Below are positions 1 through 11,861 of a DNA stretch of 64,000 bases, piece after piece. Both the position numbers and the translations under genes were made by a program. How positions within the stretch are numbered: the first letter of the stretch is position 1; each line of letters opens with the position of its first letter. Source of the DNA: Fasciola hepatica. Lineage: Eukaryota > Platyhelminthes > Trematoda > Plagiorchiida > Fasciolidae. The stretch spans positions 12,107,501-12,171,500 of the forward strand of contig CANUEZ040000020.1 in assembly GCA_948099385.1 (NCBI GenBank), written 5' to 3'. Under the pieces are notes generated by a model. It saw only the letters and a list, made by a program, of their open reading frames with translations. It did not search any database and was not told where the DNA came from.

Positions 1-247
1 CTTTTCCGATTTCTTTAGAACGCCCCGCCTCCTCCCCCCCCCAGAATATGTCTCTCCCAACACCGCTTTACAGTCCACCGGTTGCTACAATTGCTCCGAA
101 CCTGGCGGCTAACTTAGGTGGTCAAACACTCAACAGGTTCAATGACCATCAAAATGGTAGTTTTGCAACGTATCTCTTCAACGCTCACCCCATTGTGAGC
201 AAGCATATGCGTCCGCTTCTTCGAACTACAATCTCACCCGGATGTGA
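1..247 (+). repeat. Inverted copy of CR1-A endonuclease start
   Basis: This stretch is essentially the exact reverse complement of 5,585-5,831. It encodes the same peptide around the start of the CR1-A endonuclease, including the run FNAHPIVSKH, and shares the same poly-C tract. The match starts at the window edge, so the arm may extend further left. At 247 the identity stops abruptly: the next ~40 bases are only loosely similar to the corresponding CR1-A sequence. It is a fragment, not a gene. Confidence 0.85.
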
Positions 248-2150
248 TTTTCGTAATTGAAAATTTGCCTGCCTGGACGAAACTGACAAAGTCTTGATTA
301 AGATCCTTACGTAAGTAAAAATTTTTCAGCATTAAAAAGGTAAGCTTTTGAAATAAGCAACCGGCAGAGGTGTTCGAAGTGGGGACCACCCAGGCTTTCA
401 AGGGGCGTTAGATTTTAGGCGGAAAGAGATCATATCTGACGGTGAGCCCCGAGCATGTCACCAGACGGACTGATGTAAACACTAGGGTCCGTCCGATATG
501 ATTCACCACTGCACGTTTCAGTTTTTGCAAAATAACTCAGTAAATGCTCAAGAAGCACAATGTCCCCCGCTCTCGACTGCTGCTGCGAACAGTCAAGCAG
601 TCAGAATTATCCCAGCACATAGTTTTGAATAAAGTCTTTCCTTTCAGAGGAGGGTGTTTAATCCCTGGTCATTTTTCAAAAATTCTTAGTCCCTTGGAGC
701 GGGCCAAAGCTATGCTTGGAGGCTGAACTACCAAATTTCCTAATTCAGCAAAGGGACCTCGGCTGCTTTCGAAGTCCAAGAAAATGACTTTGAGCCTAAT
801 CTTGGAATTTGACTCTGAAGATTCTGTCCTGGATTGGTCTTATAGGGAAGCCCACCAGGAATAATATTTCACTTCGAAAAACCCCGAAGCAAGCATCAAT
901 GCAAGATCAAGCTGTACAGTTAAAAGCGGAATCCGAGGTTCAAGTTGATTGTACAAGTATGAGAAAGTGGGAGATATTTTTTAAGTTTCTGTCTGTGGTA
1001 GCGTTGCCAAACTTAAACTCAATGTTGGGTGGTCGAGCCGGCCGAGTCTGCCTGGAGCTGGTTGGAATTGGTAATGATACGCGTAAATCTTGTTGATGGA
1101 AGGCTGGACGACTTGAGAACCGAACAGGGCCGGCGGCAAAGCTGTCTACCTTGAAAAAACAAACTTCCACCGGAGATTTAAACAATCAGGTGTGCTTTGC
1201 GTTGTACAAAAAGGGTGAGGTTCGAAAATCAGACGAGTGAAAGTAGTGCCTACAAATACAGAACAAGAGAGATCAGTCGAACTTCACAGTTGTAATGTGT
1301 GGAAACCGAATATCGACTGTAACAATCAAATATGCGAAAAGATCAACACATCTGGAGGAAACTTGCCAGAGTGTTGGTGAAAGAATTGGCCGGATATAGA
1401 TAGATAAACTTTCAGCAGATTTTTCACTTTCAGAAAAGCGAACTAAAATACGACAACACGACGAGGAGAAGAGGGAAATAAATCAATGCGTGGGGCCTGG
1501 CTGTGACCTTGGCGCAGACAAAGCTAACTAACGTGATAGTTGAGTGGAAGGCAGGCAGAAGACTCTTTAATAATGTGTCTTTTAAAAGGCGGGTCACGTG
1601 CTGTCGACAAATCGAAACTCGGCTGTACAAGCGTCTGTTGTTTATGCGTATATAGGAAGAACATGGCGCTCCGCCTGATAGGGATATTGCAATCCGGCGG
1701 TCACAACTGGCCGAACGGCGAAACTGATAGAAGGACAAACAATCACAGGATAGTTGGCTGTCGGGGTGCTATAGAGTCAGGTACTTCGCAGTGAGATATG
1801 CTGTTCAAGGACTGTGGTAGGGAAGTAGATGGCAACAACAAATTTTTCAGTTTTCGAATATATCAGTGAGGGTGCTAAAAAGGGACGAGTTCTATCTTAG
1901 GGAATGGTTAAGTTTACGAAAAGGACTGGTAGGTAGTTTTTCGTGAAACCTCGGGAAATTGGACCACGATGGGTATGCCAAGAATGGTAATGAGTTTTTG
2001 AGTATACGATAGTTATGCGCTAGGGAAACATTTTGCCGGGCTTATCAGGCGGTTATTTATGAGGGCGGAGTTGGAAGCTAGTACGAAGGAAAGCCGACGA
2101 TAACTAAAAAGAAAGCGGAGTATTTGCATCTTTACCGGTGAATACATGTA
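248..2150. other. No recognisable gene
   Basis: Both strands were read. Short open frames exist, none over about 100 codons, and no domain or motif is recognisable. The first ~40 bases after 247 look like a diverged continuation of the CR1-A endonuclease. The rest may be old CR1 untranslated sequence, since a CR1 3' module follows at 2,158, but this is inference. Confidence 0.5.
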
Positions 2151-2157
2151 CACTTTA

Positions 2158-2335
2158 TCTGCAACCGGTGCCGGAGGGCGGAGCTGACTGCTGGCTGAAC
2201 ACCTAACCTGAAAGCCTTTTTTGGTGAAAGGAGGTGCGATCCAGCAACCTAGCTGCGCCAGCAGACTTTTTGCGCGTCTAACGTGCACTGGCCAAAGCGG
2301 CGGATTCAAAAGCGCCCCTCACCGGTGATACTAGC
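2158..2335 (-). repeat. CR1 3' UTR module, copy A
   Basis: About 180 bp that aligns with 22,548-22,745. Shared blocks, in order on the + strand, are GCAACCGGTGC, ACCTAACCTGAAA (CCCAACCTGAAA in the other copy), AGGAGGTG.GATCCA and GGCCAAAGCGG.GGAT. In both places it lies some hundreds of bases downstream, in element orientation, of the end of a minus-strand CR1 reverse transcriptase. I read it as a conserved 3' UTR module of related CR1 elements; an independent SINE is the alternative. No RNA polymerase III B box is visible. Confidence 0.55.
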
Positions 2336-3009
2336 GAGATGACGCAGCTGTATAGAACGAGTAGTCCAGGGGCTTGCTACCGGGTTTCAAGGGATCCCCG
2401 AAAGAGAAGCTAATGGAGAAGCGATGGGTGTGTATCGCTTGGTCGGCCGGAGGAGTTGACCAGGTGGTTTTCCATTATTGCCTGTGAATGATCATGAGCC
2501 GTCAAAAGGAAGATACACGTCAGCGGGTGCGTGGAAAAAATAAAATGGAAAAACGAAGCCTGGAAGGCTCCCACCTGATGATCAGCGGTCAGCGATTAAA
2601 AATCATCTAGTAATTTAAACACTGGAATGGCCTTGAAAAGAATGAGGGCCACGAGCTATCTGGAGTGGACAGAAATGCAGAAATAATAACGAAAACGAAA
2701 AATAAGTACGAAGATGATTTGGAAATGGAAGGGGGTCCCCGGAATGGGGTTGAGATGCCCGGGCGAAGTGAGAGGATGAGAATGGGGCCAGCTTGGACCG
2801 AGAAAGGCGAATGTAGTACGATGAAGGTGGAGAATGTGAATCAGTGAAAATCTGTCAAAGGATGTTTCGATGATGTAAACCACTATATGGGATACTGACA
2901 CGCTGACCACGGAGAGGACGTATAAGACCGGTTATGTCCGAGTTGCAATGGACGTTACCAGGACCATGTTCCCTTTGACCAATCATAAACGTTTATCACC
3001 CCCATAAGC

Positions 3010-4600
3010 TTATTCCAACTTAGGGCATGCACGGGGTCAGTTGTAGTAATTTGGCTACACCTAGAAATTTTGTAAGGGCATTTTTGAATCGGTCCAGTGT
3101 CTGGCTGGCCCGAGTGTCTTCAGGCAGTCGGTTCTGCACCTGAAAATAAAATACGATGAAGAAAGTGGACCCATATTTTGTCCTGGATGGTGGAACTTTA
3201 TTGGAGTGGTTTCTGTTACCTAGGGGAGCAGTGTGTCTTGGACGTATGCAATCTAGAATGATGGAAGCTGAATAGAAATAAAGAATGGGCTTCGTACGCC
3301 GCAGTCACAGGTGCTCCATCTTCCGCGGCTGACATCTCTGTTTGTAGTTCGCGGGAGATGACGAGATAAGTATGCCTTGCGGAGGGTCGATGAACTTTTT
3401 CGATCGCGGGTCCATCAGATTTGAGCTCATGTGTACCAGAGTACAGTACTCAAACGACGGCTTGGCCTGAAATTAAAAGATCAGAAGCTGGCTATCGCGC
3501 ATTATAAAAGTTCTGCACACGGGTTATCGTTTCCATGGCCTTGGCAGCCTGGTAGGCGGCCTATTCATGAAAAATAAGGGTGAATGAACACTGATTATCC
3601 AAACCTCGTGCCAACGGAGTAATGGGAATGTACGATTCATTTAAAGCGAGGAATTCAGGAAGAATGTGGCTTTGTGTATGAGAATGGCACTTTTGGCAGC
3701 GCTGAAGCTCCTTTTCCGATTATTGCTCCATATGTCAGGAGCATTCAGGTCGTCAGTAGTTTAGGCGCCGACATAGGCCGAGGAGTGAGTTCCAAAGGAA
3801 TATGCAAATTTTGGTTTCATTGGTGGATAGAAATGCGGGGCCAAGTTGTATTACTTTGAAAGCATCGTCGATGTGGGGTAGAAATAAGAATAGGCCTAAA
3901 GCATCACCCTGTATAGCAACTCCCGTGACTGTCTGGGGTGAATGAAGGTAACCACCAGTGTTCACTGTTTGCCTTCTCATGCTAAGATAGGATGGCAACC
4001 AAATGAAGAGTGAGTAATTTTGTGCCGTGAGGTCTGACCTTAGTTAGCTGCGGAGCGTGAGGCGCGCGATCGAATACACTTGTCATGTCAGGAAGAAGAC
4101 AATCAGTGCCTTGGCTGAGTCAGCAGAAGTAGTGATTAGATTGAGGAAGTCAAGTGGGCGGGTCAGACACAGCCTATGCTTCATTAGCCATGTTCATGGC
4201 TAGGCTAGCAGGAAAAAGATTATCTTATTCTAACCACTCGTTCCGTCATCCTGGGTACATTGGGAGTTCCGTCCTTGGGGCGGTAGTTTGAAAAGTCCCA
4301 CAAACCCCTTTTTCCAAGGGGCAATGGTACCGGAGATTTTCCATCGGGATGGAAGGACTCTTTGTGTCAATAGTGGGCCACTAAGAAAGAACGGAACTGG
4401 AGAGATACCATCGGGTCCGGAGCGGACCAGAGGCTGGGTGGTACTTAACAGCCTTCTTAGTTCACTGGCTTGGAACGCCACGGTTGATAAGGTATCGGTG
4501 GCCAAGAGTTGGGGTTACGGGTTGGATTATTGTTCTCCGTAGAAGCAAGTAGAATAATGAGTGCCCCAAAATTTACCTGCCCAGATCCAATACAAATGTT
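3010..4600 (-). pseudogene. CR1-A reverse transcriptase remnant
   Basis: The polymerase part of the CR1-A ORF2, following the endonuclease. Visible blocks in order are: RSGPDGISPVPFF (about 4,400) and the proximal VLPSRWKISGTIAPWKKG; SVFDRAPHAP (4,052-4,081), motif A with the catalytic Asp kept; WLPSYLSMRRQTV (about 3,960-4,000); GVAIQGDALGLFLFL (about 3,880-3,930), motif B region; and FLSTNETKI (about 3,820), where FADD should stand. The C-terminal tail NRLPEDTRASQTLDRFKNAL is at about 3,070-3,140. Several frameshifts and the lost FADD box make it inactive. Confidence 0.8.
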
Positions 4601-4820
4601 ATCTGATAGATACAAATACGGTATTTTGATCGTAGAGCGATGGTCTCGAGCAATGATAAGGCCAGAGGGGTAGGATGTCTTATTTAGCAGGCTAAGAGGG
4701 TAAAGTTCTCGCTTCTTCAGCTTGTGCTCTTTTTGGCTCAGTAGCTGACGTGAGAGGTGTCCGAGGCAGAGGAGGGTAGGGAGTTCGTTGGTCCCCTCGT
4801 AGGCATGCTGCTGCTTCTCA

Positions 4821-5831
4821 AACTCACGTTGTATTTATTGTAAACATTTTCGGGTGGAGTTGCTCGAAAAGAGGAGGATAAGCCAGAATGCACCACATCC
4901 GACGCAAAATGAGGGTCAAATTATAGAAAGAAGTCTTCCCAGGTCTTAATACGCAGAGTGGCCGGTTGGACGTCCCAGCATAACTTTTGAAAGGATTTCC
5001 GGTTTTGGCGATGTTTTCGATATTGCACACTTGCGGAGAATTCACAAATTACCACCGTATGATCACAGCCAGGAAGGTCGTTGAGGACGTTTTCCACTTC
5101 ATCATGGGGGCCTAACTTGAAGACGGGGTCAAGGATATTGCTCTCTCTGGTGGACAATGAAGTGTTGCTTCTACCTAACTGCACGGACACGAAATGAGAT
5201 TATTTAATTTCGGGGACGATTTTTGTGGTGTCCAACAGATGCCAGGGAGGTTGAAGTCCCCGTCTATGGTTTTGGCAGCGTGTGAGTGTTCAGCCACGTA
5301 ACGGAATGCATCGGCTACTGAACCATATTACAAATGATAGAGCTCGGCTGACGGTAGACAAATAAAAACTAGCTATCCCCAAAGCACCGATATAGGGGTT
5401 CAGACAGATTCTTGTAAACCACCAAAGGCAGGAAGTAGAGTGAGTGTGCTCCAATACAGTTTTCACTATAAACAAGGCGTGCAGCACCAGGTCTGTCTGA
5501 TCTATTCGTAGGGAATATATTATAACCTGCCATGGATGTGTTGGGATAGTGCTTTATCGGCAAGCCAAGTTTCAGTTAGGAGGCTCACATCCGGGTGAGA
5601 TTGTAGTTCGAAGAAGCGGACGCATATGCTTGCTCACAATGGGGTGAGCGTTGAAGAGATACGTTGCAAAACTACCATTTTGATGGTCATTGAACCTGTT
5701 GAGTGTTTGACCACCTAAGTTAGCCGCCAGGTTCGGAGCAATTGTAGCAACCGGTGGACTGTAAAGCGGTGTTGGGAGAGACATATTCTGGGGGGGGGAG
5801 GAGGCGGGGCGTTCTAAAGAAATCGGAAAAG
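4821..5831 (-). pseudogene. CR1-A apurinic-like endonuclease remnant
   Basis: Exonuclease/endonuclease/phosphatase-fold nuclease of a CR1 ORF2, which nicks target DNA for target-primed reverse transcription. The N-terminal signature is visible around 5,600-5,680 (FNAHPIVSKH). The C-terminal signature around 5,090-5,170 reads STRESNILDPVF and then PGCDHTVVICEF, corresponding to the usual LLDLVF and SDH.vv..F motifs with Ser changed to Cys. Frames shift between these blocks. The first ~247 bp are duplicated in inverted orientation at the left window edge. Confidence 0.75.
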
Positions 5832-5964
5832 CCGGCAAATTTGCACGGGGTGACATCGAGTCACAAAGCTCACGATTATTTGGATACAGGGCGTGGTACG
5901 TGTGGCGCCCGGTCGTGGAAATTCCCCCCAAAACCACTGCAGTTCCACGTTTCCCTAACATCAC

Positions 5965-6992
5965 TCACTTATTTACACTATTGGCTTGTTTTATGCACTG
6001 TTCGCTTTTACGGACCAAAGCTTGTTTGCTCGCACCCAGCGCGATGCTCTGTTATGTCCTTGTTCTGGACCTGCATGACGCATGTGCCCTTTTCCCGCAA
6101 GCCACAATTCGGTTCTCGGTTTTTGAGTGCTTGTGATTGCATAGTTGAGGTTTGTATCTTTTTCGTGTCATTTATCATTTGATAATCTAGTATCGTAGAA
6201 TTTCACGGATAATTGCTTTCTGATTTCGGGATCCGTTGCGAATTTGGCCTCGCATTGCTCAAACCTGTCTCAAAGTATGCATGGTTTGCTTGAGTGGGCC
6301 GCAGGTAATCGAGTGATACTATGCTCGTACAAAGCATTTGCTTGATAATCCGAAGGGTTCCTGCCGAGGTTCCCCTCTCAGTTGGAGGGCGAAGTTTTGT
6401 CTCGTTTTGCTCTGCTTAGTGGCAAAAGACTGACTGGGATCGGACAGCAAAGCCCTGGTCCCTGAGATAAGATGGCAGGTTCCGCCAATAGAGATATTCC
6501 ACTTATTTTTGAATTTTTTGAAGTGATATTCGAGCATGTCAGAGGAGTCTCACAAGACAAACTTCTTCGCGTCCGCTCAAAATGAGAGCAGGTCAAAGAT
6601 TGCCCGTTTAAAAGCGCATAATCCCCAGGAGGGATAGGGACATCATGCCTACACACCTCCCCGACTTGTCACATTCAGACTGGTAGGCTAGCCGCAGCCC
6701 ATGTAAGATGTTCCACCTGCGGGACTCGGATCTATCAACACTGCGTCACTGGATTCTTTTCCCTCTTTTCCTGAGTTTTATTCACCAACTTGGCCTCTTT
6801 CAACCAGCATATTAGTCTCAAAACAAGAGATATCTGGTACTGATCTGCAATTAGAGGTGGTCGACGCAATTGCTGGGAATAAAAAACACCTGTAAAGCTG
6901 GCTTGCATGCAACGCTCGTCTCCTGGCTCCGCCACTCTTAGCCTACTACAAAAAATAGGCTCTTTGAACTCAAGTGAAACAAACTGGAGGCA
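5965..6992. other. No recognisable gene
   Basis: About 1 kb between the start of CR1-A and the first recognisable part of CR1-E copy 3. One open frame of 142 codons on the + strand (5,754-6,182) overlaps the CR1-A endonuclease antisense and has no recognisable domain. The minus strand offers only frames under 105 codons. It may hold the 5' part of CR1-A or unrelated spacer. Confidence 0.45.
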
Positions 6993-9900
6993 TTGGGAAG
7001 TGCCTCTGCAATTCTCATTGTTCCTACCTCTTTCCATAGTCACCTAGGCCGACTTGTCCTCAGCGAGGACTTCAGGTGCAGGCCGCTTCGCCTATTACCC
7101 TACTACGGCCCCAAAATTCGTGCTTCCCACGGTTTCCTTTTCTGTCAGCCCAAACGCATAGAGGTCCTCGGAAACGAACTCGAAATTTATAACCTCGAAA
7201 AAGGCCAAGCCTCTGCAGTTGGCCCCTTGGACGTCGCTGGACAGGAAAGGGAGCCCACGAGGTCCCCACCCACCTCCTTTTCCCTCCAGCCGTAGCCCTC
7301 AACCCTCTCGAAACTCTACTGAGACTGATTTGAGATGCATCTCTACCAACTATCTAAGCGTCTCCAACAAAAAGCTAGAACTTAAGCTGCGGGTGGCTGA
7401 CAGGAAACCTCGCTCTCCAGCTACCAGATAACCTGGACGTTGAAATTTCGATCACTGGATATATCGTGGTCTTTAAGGATCCTTTAAGGGACAAGGCTGC
7501 TCATGTGGTTCTATATCTCAGCAATAACTTTTTCTCCCATTCAATTTACCTTTTTCGTCAAACTCCTTCTATTCACTTCGTATAGGTGAGGATGAGAATT
7601 TCTTTCTCAGACTTTCCTCTGGTGGGGGCGATCTATCGCCTTCCACAAACCTCTTTTAGACGAACCTTTTTGTCTCGGAACAGCTGAGAAGTCTGAAAGC
7701 CAGCAGTCTCTTCTCGCTTCTCTTAACACTAGGGGACTTCAGAGCTTCCAGCTTCAGTTTGACGATAAACAAGACCGATAATCCCTTCAGCCAGACACTA
7801 ACAGACCTAGTGGCTGATTTCTGCTGGCCACAACAAGTCGGAGTATCATCTAGATACCGTATGGGGCTTTCCCTGTCGCAGCTTGACCTGGTGACCCTCG
7901 ACGAGAAACATCAAGAAGATGTGGTCAAATAGCTTCTTCCTCTCAGCAAGAGAGACTACGCAGTCCTTCAACTGCACTGCACAACTTGCTGGCCAGCTAG
8001 TGACTCTCGATTCAAACTCACCCTTACATTTGGGGAGACCAACTATGATGAGCTGAGGTCCTTTCCGGGCCAAACGTTCATCACTTAAAACCAACTAGCT
8101 GAAGCAGAATCCCTCAACAGCTGCCACGAAGACTGCGTCCGTCGGGCCGACCACCTTGATGTCCCTGGAAATCAGATCACGGCCAAATGAGAACCTCCAC
8201 TGCAGCGATCCATCCAAAGCCAGTTGAATGAGGGCTATAGCAGGTTTGCCAGGCCCTAGTACACGGGGCCAGAAACTGGTTGGGCTGAACTTAAGCAAGT
8301 TTGTAACTATTGCATGGCTAAAATAAGGGGGTACTTTATAAAACATCAAAGGGCTAGCCTAGCTCGAGCAAACTCAAACAGGTTCAACCGTTTCAGGTTT
8401 ACGCTCAAAACCAGGCAGCCAGGTGCCTCCCCACTTGCGCCCCGCCTTGATGGTGTCTCTCCAGCCACAACATATTCCTAAGAGGCAGAAATTTTAAGGC
8501 TGCCTTTCAGAACCTTATATACCTTTCTACCTACTTCTGCCCACCCCAAACTCCCGGGCTCTTCAGCTGAGCAATATTTATGCACCACACCAACTACAAG
8601 ACAGGAGGCAGAGGGTTACCTCTAACGGCTCAGTTCATTTATTTATATGGGCAAGGATTAGATCCGCCCTCGAATCCCTAAAGAAACGTCCGTAACATTG
8701 ACAGATGTCCATGCAAAGCTTCTTCAGCGATGCTCAGATTGATGTTTTCCCCGACCTCTAGGAAGAGGTAAATAATTGGCCCTGATTCCAAAAAGGGCGA
8801 TCACCATCAGCCAGTAGCCACAGACCTATTAGCCTGGGTATCGTTCCCGGTAAGATCTTTATAGGCATGCCAAAAGTGTCGTACTGGCACACCTGCTCAA
8901 GAATGGAATGTTCTAATACGCCGACCGCGGCTTCTCACAGGGAAGGTTATGCGTTTTCAACATTCTTTGCGTCACGGATAGTATCACTCGGGCCTAGGAA
9001 GAAGGCGCTATTCCAGACGCAACGCTTATCGATTTTACAGAGCTTTTGACGGGATGCCTCACAGTCCTCTTTTACGCAAAACGGAAGCCTGCGAATTTTC
9101 CTGCAACATGCACTCCCTTGGTAGCCTCCTCCCTGGTCGCTCATTCACTGTCAGAGTGGGCCCTGGCCCCTCGGGACTGTCTTCAACCCACTCTGGGGTC
9201 TCCTAAGAATCAGCTACATATCATTTATCCTTTCTCGTTGAAATCATTGACATGCCAAACGACAGACCCGGGGAAACTGTGCCACATAAAATCAGTCAGC
9301 AGTGGACCACGCTGGTCGATGGCCTACCAACTGGGCCCTTTCAAACAATGACGACAGGTATGTGAGCATTTCATTTGGTGACTCCCCGGCTCAACCCCTC
9401 CGGAAAAATAATACTGCACCAATCCGAGAAGTGGAGCTTCATTCTTCCTACCACCGTCAACTGTCCATCAGGTCCGCCTTTCGAGCCACCAACAAGGTGA
9501 AACGAAACCTTCCCGCTATTATAAACGATGATTTTCCAACCATTTTATGGGACTTACATTCGGCCTTTCCTGGAATACGACAGTCAGAATGTACAATCTG
9601 GCCTAGCCGAGAACCGAGACATTAGAAAGTGCCCAAGGAGAAGCCACGAAGCTAGTTCACTGGTTTCCGTACACCCCGTGTATTCGTCGGTTGATCTCCC
9701 TGAAATTGGGCCCTCCAAAAGCTAGCACAATTAGAGGTTTTTCTTTATGTACAACCTGTTAACTACAGGGCTTGCAGAGAGCCTTTTCATGCTCTTCCAC
9801 CCGGACACCCTCAGAGGACACGCTAAGGGTGTACTGGATTTCCTTAGGTTAACCTTTTCTCCTTAGAACCTTTTACCATTTCAACTCCTGTCTGCTATCC

Positions 9901-10262
9901 CCCGAGCTCCCTCCTCCCCGCTTGTCTTGATGGGCTCCACACAAAAGGAAAAGACAAAATTTGCTGTTGCATTTCCGTCGGCTCTGACTAATAGATTTTC
10001 TGCCCTAGATGTACTGTCTTTTCTAAGCTTTCATCGTTGCTTCTGAGGGCAATGTCCACGTCCCATCACTGGTCAGTTTAAACAACTATTTTTGCTACCA
10101 CCTGCGACAAGTTCCCCCGAAGTCGTCCCCTGATCTTCATTTGTCTTGATTTCATTTTGACGATTATTACAGACAGAAAGGTGCCTCAAGAACAGGGATC
10201 CCCTGGGGCCAAGCCTCGAACCCGTGCGCTGCTTCAAGACTTCAAGATTACTGTTGATTTGC
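6993..10262 (+). mobile_element. CR1-E copy 3, heavily decayed
   Basis: Colinear with the better copy at 40,048-43,400. The endonuclease start at about 7,336 reads STNYLSVSNKKLEL against SNCLSVLNKTPEL in copy 1. Later blocks include a GDF motif near 7,736 (LGDFRASSF), SHRPISLGIVPGKI around 8,820, and a C-terminal block at 9,470-9,650 (SAFRATNKVKRNLPAI) equivalent to SAFRVLNKISKVLP in copy 1. The 3' end keeps the family signature CCTCGAACCCGTG followed by CTTCAAGACTTCAAG near 10,210-10,245. Many stops and frameshifts; the oldest of three CR1-E copies here. Confidence 0.75.
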
Positions 10263-10430
10263 GGTGAGGTTTTACTTTTCCCTCCTAGTTTTAGCGGGGG
10301 TTTGACGAGGTAATCTGAGCAGTGAGGGGTGCCTAACAAGAGTAAATACCGTTAGAGGAATCCGGAAACCTCAATGGGTCGTGGCTATTACCTGTTCTGT
10401 GCAAACTCATTAACAGGGTTACGCTGCTTC
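10263..10430 (+). repeat. CR1-P 3' terminal tail fragment
   Basis: Matches the 3' untranslated end of CR1-P copy 1 at 39,860-40,018. Shared blocks are TTTTAG.GGGG.TT.GACGA, AGGGGTGCCTAAC/AGGGTGCATAAC and GGC.ATTACCTGT.CTGTGCAAACT. It directly follows the 3' end of CR1-E copy 3, which suggests CR1-E landed in a CR1-P tail. The 5' half of that host element was not recognised left of 6,993. Confidence 0.65.
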
Positions 10431-10779
10431 AGGCTGCTGCTTGGGAAGCCATTAGGGATATATTTGGGCAGTAACCTCAAGAATAGAATGAAAAAATGGG
10501 AAGCCACCAGTTGAATCCATCTGCTGAAGATTCCAAAAGGGTGAATCAGTAGTTATCGGGAGATCCAAGTACAAACTATTGGACTCGATGAAGACAAAGT
10601 TTTCCCGAAATTATGCTGCCGTCAGTGACGAATAAGCGGTTGGTTAGTCTCTCACATCCCTTGTTGGTACTCCTTCTATTTGGGTTGTCATACCAGCCGT
10701 GCCCTTCTTGGTCACTATTCAGTCTAAATCTCTGAATTTATCACTTTTTATCAAGCCTCGACACTAGCAGCTAAAATAA
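10431..10779. other. No recognisable feature
   Basis: Spacer between the CR1-P tail fragment and CR1-P copy 2. No coding or structural signal seen on either strand. Confidence 0.4.
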
Positions 10780-10859
10780 TCCAAGGGCTGAGATGCCCTT
10801 ACACCAGGGGCAACAAGACCACGGATGGCAGTTTTCAGTGCCGGGATCTGAAATGCTCC

Positions 10860-11580
10860 CAAGTAGTTCACGAAGGTATCCGATGCGATATCTGCCTTGA
10901 CTGGTACCACCTGCGATGCAGCCGACTGCCTCTGAAGGCGGGTGTGTTGTAAATGCATCACCCTATGCAAATCTATGTCGCTGGCATGTAAGAGTTCAAA
11001 TAAAGTTAAAACGAGCAACTGCACCGACTCTCCGGGGATGGATACCATAATTCAGAGAACTCCAGTAGGGAGTCAAACTGTAAAAGACCACAACAGTGGT
11101 GCTCGTGAGAAACTAAAACATGAGCCTGCACAGATGCACCAAAAGGTCGTAAAACAAGAAGTGAACTTGGAAGCCGTCAGAAATGGGCTTGATGTAGTAG
11201 CTGCTAGTCTGAACACGCTATTGAGAAACACAGAGTTAGCCCTGGGTCGGATTCCCAAAGTATTGGTGAAAGGGATTCCTGGACCCGTCTGCCAAGCCAC
11301 AAAACAGCGGAAAAAGATATGATACCACATAGTCACCCTCTTACGGTGGGGCGGCTTCAGGAGCAAACCGTGCTCAACATGGTCTTCAGATCGGGGCGGT
11401 GAAAACTTATACGTGGTGGGCAGCGACCTCCTGGGCCAGGGCCCATGTATTTCTCTAGCCCTAGAGAGAGGGACATCTTAGCATCCCCAGGGATAGTGCA
11501 GACTGAAGCCCAGGGAAGGTTCACGGTAGAGCCGGATAATTTGGCCTTTGGAGCACGCGAGTTATTGGGTGAACTGTTGA
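10860..11580 (+). pseudogene. CR1-P ORF1 remnant with PHD-like finger
   Basis: ORF1 proteins of CR1 elements bind nucleic acid and help reverse transcription; a subset carry a PHD-type zinc finger. Here EGIRCDICLDWYHLRCSRL (about 10,872-10,928) supplies the C-x2-C...H-x2-C half of the finger and aligns with GIECEVCKGWAHSRCLGI in copy 1. Downstream, frames covering 10,942-11,322 and on to about 11,588 contain a hydrophilic, helix-prone middle and a proline-rich tail, as in copy 1. Stops and frame changes interrupt it. Confidence 0.65.
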
Positions 11581-11861
11581 ATCCATGAAACATCGCCAAC
11601 CTTGCATGGGCATTGAAAGGTGGCACATCCCACCCGAAGGGTATAACACTTTCATCAGCCTAAATTTTAGCATGGCACCAGTAAGTTGTCCGATGAAGGT
11701 CAACCACAGGTCTCCCAACTCACCACAAAAGATCATGGAAGCCACTTTGAACCAGTTTTCGGGTGCCACACCCACCAGCTGAAAATTAGCGCATATTGAA
11801 GGGCAGGCGACCCCGCTGTGGCTTAAACTAATGCAAGCCGCTTCGGAAAAAGTCGCATGAA

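Larger units (their letters stand above)
2990..5964 (-). mobile_element. CR1-A non-LTR retrotransposon, decayed
   Basis: A minus-strand LINE with endonuclease remnants (about 5,964-4,821) followed by reverse-transcriptase remnants (about 4,600-3,010), the normal order for the CR1/Jockey ORF2. The reading frame changes several times and the polymerase catalytic motif is lost. An untranslated tail probably continues to about 2,150, where a module shared with CR1-B lies. Its 5' boundary near 5,964 is uncertain; no ORF1 was recognised upstream. The element is inactive. Confidence 0.8.
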
